NCBI GenBank assembly: GCA_947626405.1
Contig: CANQSE010000072.1
Coordinates: 1 to 8,945, forward strand
Reading direction: 5' to 3'
Length of the DNA: 8,945 bases
Origin: an uncultured Acetatifactor sp.
Lineage (GTDB): Bacteria; Bacillota; Clostridia; Lachnospirales; Lachnospiraceae
The notes under the pieces are model-generated. The model was not told the DNA's origin. It did not search any database and worked only from the letters and a program-made list of their open reading frames with translations. The translations under genes were made by a program, and so were the position numbers. Positions 5,815 through 8,945 of the stretch are shown in pieces. Numbering within the stretch: the stretch's first letter is position 1; each line of letters starts with the position of its first letter.

Positions 5815-7626
5815 ATGGCCAGGAACCGGTATGACGTTGACGAGGTCCTTGAAGACAGCTTTGACGTAAATCAACTGAAACGCCTTGGAAGGTACATCAT
5901 ACCTCACAAAAATAAAATGATAGGCGTTATTGTATTACTTCTCTCCTCCTCGGCGCTGACCATGATGACCCCGATTTTTTTCCAGCGTATCATGGACTAC
6001 TATATTCCCGCCAAGGATATGAAAATGATTGCATTCATGGCATTTCTCACGCTGGCCGTGTCAAGCTATTACGCCATTGCCATGCGGTACAAGATAAGGA
6101 TCATGAGCGAGATCGGACAGAATATTATTCATTCCATCCGAACCGATATTTTCAATCACCTGCAGGAGCTGCCGTTCTCGTACTACGACGACAGACCTCA
6201 CGGCAAGATCCAGGTAAGAGTCGTAAACTACGTAAACAGCTTAAGTGACCTGCTCAGCAACGGTATAGTAAATACTATAACAGACCTTTGCAATTTACTT
6301 TTCATTCTCCTTTTTATGCTGATCTGCGACGCAAGATTAACTCTTGTATGCCTCTGCGGCCTTCCCATGCTGGCCGGCGTCATCGTCTTCATCAAGAGAA
6401 GGCAGCGCAGGGCATGGCAGATCCAGTCAAACAAACAGAGCAATCTGAACGCCTACATTGCCGAGAGCATAAACGGCATACGCGTGACACAGTCCTTTGT
6501 ACGTGAGCGCGAAAACAACAATATATTTAACAATTTGAGCGGAAGCTACCGAAAAGCCTGGATGCGCGCCGTAAAGTTCAACTTTACCATGGGACCAAGC
6601 GTGGATATAATCTCCGCAATCACCACTTCGTTTGTATATGTGCTCGGCATACGGTGGATACTGGCTCCCGATTCCACGCTGACTGTTGGTGTCCTGATCG
6701 CTTTCACATCCTACATAGGACGGTTCTGGGCGCCGATAAACACTCTGGCAGGATTTTACAATTCGCTTCTGACAGCAATTTCCTACCTCGAGCGTATCTT
6801 TGAGACTATCGACGAGCCGGTGCTTGTTAAGGACGCTGAGAATGCAGGAATCATGCCTCCCATTCAGGGTGACGTGGAATTTCGCGACGTATGCTTCAGC
6901 TACGAGGAGGGGCACAGGATCCTGGACCACATAAACTTTACCGCCAAAAAGGGAGAGACCTATGCCTTTGTAGGCCCCACCGGAGCCGGAAAGACGACCA
7001 TCGTAAACCTGATAAGCAGATTTTACAACGTGGACTCGGGACAGATATTAATAGACGGAACGGACATATCGACGGTCACGATCCGATCTCTCCGTACCCA
7101 GATGGGCGTAATGATGCAGGACAGCTTTATCTTCTCGGGAACGATTATGGATAACATACGTTACGGAAACAGGGATGCGACTGACGAACAGGTAGTCGCC
7201 GCCGCCAAGACGGTCTGCGCCCATGAGTTCATCTCCCAGATGGAGAACGGGTACTACACGGAAGTAAACGAGCGCGGAAGCCGGCTGTCGGCAGGGCAGA
7301 GACAGTTAATCTCATTTGCGCGTGCGCTTCTTGCGGATCCAAAAATCCTCATACTGGACGAAGCCACATCAAGCATCGACACCGAGACTGAGATCCTGCT
7401 TCAGAAAGGTTTAAACAAGCTGCTAAAGGGACGTACCTCATTTATCATAGCCCACCGTCTCTCAACTATCAAAAATGCCGACTGCATCATGTACATAGAC
7501 CACGGCGGCATTGTGGAGAGAGGTACCCACGAGGAGCTTCTCAAGCAGAGAGGAGCGTATTACGATCTTTATATCTCCCAGTTTGACTTTCTTAACCAGA
7601 ACGAGGCCTCCACGGCCGGCAACTGA
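5815..7626 (+). CDS. ABC exporter half-transporter with catalytic ATPase site (BmrD-like subunit)
   Basis: A 603-residue half-transporter, with its membrane domain at about 20-325 and its nucleotide-binding domain at about 350-590. Motifs: Walker A GPTGAGKTT (387-395), Q-loop Gln435, Walker B ILILDE (511-516) with catalytic Glu516, D-loop SSID and canonical H-switch His547 (IIAHRLS). Its signature is LSAGQ (491-495) rather than LSGGQ. The catalytic residues are therefore intact while the signature is altered, the reverse of the upstream partner. In the dimer this gives one competent site (this Walker A/B with the partner's LSGGQ) and one degenerate site. The start at 5815 is chosen because AGGAGG (5801-5806) lies 8 nt upstream; an in-frame ATG at 5761 would lie 53 bp inside the first gene. 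The one-base gap implies translational coupling. The operon ends at the hairpin just downstream. Confidence 0.95.
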   Translation: MARNRYDVDEVLEDSFDVNQLKRLGRYIIPHKNKMIGVIVLLLSSSALTMMTPIFFQRIMDYYIPAKDMKMIAFMAFLTLAVSSYYAIAMRYKIRIMSEIGQNIIHSIRTDIFNHLQELPFSYYDDRPHGKIQVRVVNYVNSLSDLLSNGIVNTITDLCNLLFILLFMLICDARLTLVCLCGLPMLAGVIVFIKRRQRRAWQIQSNKQSNLNAYIAESINGIRVTQSFVRERENNNIFNNLSGSYRKAWMRAVKFNFTMGPSVDIISAITTSFVYVLGIRWILAPDSTLTVGVLIAFTSYIGRFWAPINTLAGFYNSLLTAISYLERIFETIDEPVLVKDAENAGIMPPIQGDVEFRDVCFSYEEGHRILDHINFTAKKGETYAFVGPTGAGKTTIVNLISRFYNVDSGQILIDGTDISTVTIRSLRTQMGVMMQDSFIFSGTIMDNIRYGNRDATDEQVVAAAKTVCAHEFISQMENGYYTEVNERGSRLSAGQRQLISFARALLADPKILILDEATSSIDTETEILLQKGLNKLLKGRTSFIIAHRLSTIKNADCIMYIDHGGIVERGTHEELLKQRGAYYDLYISQFDFLNQNEASTAGN

Positions 7627-7633
7627 CACCTTT

Positions 7634-7664
7634 AAAGGGCGGTGCACAGAACGCACCGCCCTTT
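7634..7664. terminator. Strong bidirectional terminator between convergent genes
   Basis: AAAGGGCGGTGC (7634-7645) and GCACCGCCCTTT (7653-7664) form a perfect 12-bp stem with a 7-nt loop. It begins 7 bp after the ABC operon stop codon and its right arm overlaps the yigZ stop codon (7663-7665). On the plus strand the tail is TTTATTCTT; on the minus strand it is TTTAAAGG. It should therefore stop the ABC transcript better than the yigZ one, but serve both. Confidence 0.85.
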
Positions 7665-8301
7665 ATTCTTCACTTTCTGCAAAAAAGATTTTTTTCTCCC
7701 TGATGAATCCGACTCTGCCGCCCGTCGCGTCCCTGATCTGCGCTTCCAGCAGATCTACTTTGTCGGACGAAACCCTTAGCTCCAGCGCCACGCTGTCCGT
7801 ATATTGGCTTTTTACCGGCTCTATACCCGCGCCCGCGAGCATGTGCAGCACCTTGCCGACATCGTTGTAATCAGTATGTACGCTGACTGCAAAGCCTTCC
7901 CGCATAATCCCGATACGGCAGTTCTTTAACCCCTCCTGGGCCGCCCTTGTATACGCCCTCACCAGGCCTCCGGTGCCAAGAAGCACTCCGCCAAAATACC
8001 GTGTAACTACTATGGCACAGCGGCATATGCCCGAAGCTGTCATAACGTCAAGTATTGGTCTGCCCGCCGTCTGGGCGGGCTCCCCGTCGTCGCTGCACCT
8101 TGTCAGCTCCCCCCGCTCCCCGACACGGTACGCGTAACAGTTATGCCTTGCGTCCCAGTATTTCCTGCGCATTTCCTCTATAAAGGCTGCCGCGGCCGTC
8201 TCGTCGTCACATTCCCGCACAGTGGCGATAAAACGCGACTTTTTTTCCTCATACTCCCCCTGGCCTCCCTGAAGGATCACCCGAAAGGAGCCGGTCTGCA
8301 T
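7663..8301 (-). CDS. yigZ: YigZ/IMPACT-family protein
   Basis: A 212-residue protein of the normal length for bacterial YigZ (YvyE in Bacillus). The UPF0029/Impact N-terminal domain spans about 15-125, followed by a ferredoxin-like C-terminal domain (about 135-205). Family blocks: EEKKSRFIA (18-26), DARHNCYAYRVG (50-61), SDDGEPAQTAGRPIL (70-84) and VVTRYFGGVLLGTGGLVRAY (98-117). Eukaryotic IMPACT modulates the GCN2 kinase; the bacterial role is poorly defined, although ribosome or RNA association has been proposed. The ATG at 8301 fits the family's usual N-terminus, but its ribosome binding site (CGGAA) is weak. A TTG at 8316 after GGGGGTG is an alternative. A longer open frame to 8412 is unlikely because it adds a non-family hydrophobic stretch and overlaps the divergent promoter. 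It faces the ABC operon convergently and is divergent from the PBP gene. Confidence 0.9.
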   Translation of the reverse strand: MQTGSFRVILQGGQGEYEEKKSRFIATVRECDDETAAAAFIEEMRRKYWDARHNCYAYRVGERGELTRCSDDGEPAQTAGRPILDVMTASGICRCAIVVTRYFGGVLLGTGGLVRAYTRAAQEGLKNCRIGIMREGFAVSVHTDYNDVGKVLHMLAGAGIEPVKSQYTDSVALELRVSSDKVDLLEAQIRDATGGRVGFIREKKIFFAESEE

Positions 8302-8346
8302 ATCATTTCCGTTCAAAACCGCACCCCCGATCACAATAATAAGGAT

Positions 8347-8374
8347 AGCATAAAAGGTGGAAAATGTGAAACAA
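8347..8374 (-). promoter_or_regulatory. Candidate yigZ promoter
   Basis: Minus strand: TTGTTT (8374-8369), a 16-bp spacer and TATGCT (8352-8347). The boxes are partial matches only. The predicted start near 8340 gives a leader of about 39 nt to the ATG at 8301. Confidence 0.35.
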
Positions 8375-8416
8375 TTATTAAGAATTAAATAAATCCTTTC
8401 TTTACATGCCATTTTT

Positions 8417-8425
8417 TGCTATAAT
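8417..8425 (+). promoter_or_regulatory. Extended -10 promoter of the PBP gene
   Basis: TGCTATAAT is a perfect extended -10 element (TGnTATAAT). No good -35 box lies at 16-18 bp, which extended -10 promoters tolerate. The TTTACA at 8401 is only 13 bp away, too close. Transcription should begin near 8432, about 64 nt before the start codon. Confidence 0.65.
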
Positions 8426-8435
8426 AAAGTGTAAA

Positions 8436-8479
8436 GTTTTGATCTGCAGCCGCGGATTTGCGCGGGATGCGGTTAAAAC
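8436..8479 (+). other. Structured leader of the PBP gene
   Basis: CCGCG (8450-8454) and CGCGG (8461-8465) form a GC-only 5-bp hairpin with a 6-nt loop. GTTTT (8436-8440) and AAAAC (8475-8479) can close an outer helix around it. There is no T run, so it is not an evident terminator. It matches no riboswitch that I recognise. Confidence 0.35.
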
Positions 8480-8495
8480 GGAATGTGAGGAGACA

Positions 8496-8945
8496 ATGAA
8501 TTATGGCAGAAGGAGCGTCCGGCAGAAGCAGAAGGCGCTGAACTCTAAAATGGATAAATGGAAACACAGGATTCTTCTGACCGCGCTTAAATTGGTGCTG
8601 GCGGCGTTTATCGGAATATGCGTCTGCGGCGTGTCAGCAGGTCTTGGCATGTACCGCGGGATTTTATCGTCCACCCCCACAATCCGTCTCGGAGATGTGG
8701 TGGCAAGTGGACAGGCTACAATCGTATACGACAACGCGGGCAACGAGATTGATCAGTACGTTACCGTCAACTCAAACCGCATCCCCGTGTCATCTATCGA
8801 CATGCTTCCCGACTATCTTGGAAAGGCTTTCATTGCAATCGAGGACGAACGCTTTTACAAGCACAAGGGAATCGACTTTGAAAGTATTGTCCGCGCGGGC
8901 TACCAGATGATAAAAACCATGGGAAAGAACAAGCAGGGCGGCAGC
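8496..8945 (+). CDS. Class A penicillin-binding protein, N-terminal part (GT51 glycosyltransferase)
   Basis: The first 150 codons of a gene that continues past the right edge. A basic cytoplasmic tail (1-25) is followed by one membrane anchor (about 26-52) and the start of the extracytoplasmic glycosyltransferase domain. AFIAIEDERFYKHKG (111-125) is GT51 motif 1 (EDxxFxxHxG), with Glu116 as the expected catalytic base. The window ends at QGGS (147-150), the beginning of motif 2 (GGSTITQQ). Class A enzymes polymerise lipid II into glycan strands and cross-link them through a C-terminal transpeptidase domain, which would lie outside the window. The ATG at 8496 follows GAGGAG (8487-8492) with an unusually short 3-nt gap. 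It is the first in-frame start, and the ATG at 8503 is in another frame. An extended -10 promoter and a structured leader lie upstream. Confidence 0.93.
   Translation, partial: MNYGRRSVRQKQKALNSKMDKWKHRILLTALKLVLAAFIGICVCGVSAGLGMYRGILSSTPTIRLGDVVASGQATIVYDNAGNEIDQYVTVNSNRIPVSSIDMLPDYLGKAFIAIEDERFYKHKGIDFESIVRAGYQMIKTMGKNKQGGS

Noticed and set aside
8302..8412. N-terminal extension of yigZ by 37 codons, starting at an ATG at 8412
   Set aside because: The added hydrophobic residues are not part of the YigZ family, and the ATG lies next to the divergent PBP promoter and upstream of the likely yigZ transcription start.
1..8945. tRNA, rRNA, CRISPR array or prophage genes
   Set aside because: I saw no cloverleaf-like sequence, regularly spaced repeats or phage-type proteins anywhere in the window.

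Overview
The window looks like chromosomal DNA from a Firmicute of the class Clostridia, most likely a Lachnospiraceae-type gut anaerobe. This is inferred from the moderate GC content, strong AGGAGG-type ribosome binding sites, the protein styles (AraC regulator with short cupin domain, BmrCD-like ABC pair, YigZ next to a class A PBP) and the sigma-A-type promoters. No rRNA, tRNA, CRISPR array, transposase or phage gene is visible.

Layout: (1) Positions 1-3560 hold four genes, all on the minus strand. In transcription order they are an AraC-family regulator (3560-2700), a cytoplasmic C39-like cysteine-peptidase-fold protein with a DUF1905-like N-terminal half (2573-1905), an MBOAT O-acyltransferase (1856-402) and the start of a membrane-anchored SGNH-like protein (386 to beyond the window edge). 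The last two are 15 bp apart and form an AlgI/AlgJ-like cell-surface O-acylation cassette. A terminator and a good promoter separate araC from the C39-like gene. A second terminator-like hairpin fills the gap between the C39-like gene and the MBOAT gene. (2) Positions 3561-4037 are a 477-bp divergent intergenic region. It carries the araC promoter on the left, then a 30-bp imperfect inverted repeat around a 75-bp centre (3696-3830) and two more inverted repeats (3843-3928). (3) Positions 4038-7626 (plus strand) hold two half-size ABC exporters with one base between them. Their ATPase motifs are complementarily degenerate, so they should act as one heterodimeric exporter with one catalytic and one non-catalytic site. 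The divergent AraC regulator is the natural candidate controller. (4) A strong bidirectional hairpin terminator (7634-7664) lies between this operon and the convergent YigZ/IMPACT-family gene (8301-7663). (5) Divergent from yigZ, an extended -10 promoter and a structured leader precede a class A penicillin-binding protein gene (8496 to the window end), cut off inside glycosyltransferase motif 2.

Most genes belong to well-known families. The parts least explained are the inverted-repeat cluster between araC and the ABC operon, the C39-like/DUF1905-like fusion, and the hairpin that could attenuate transcription into the O-acyltransferase cassette.
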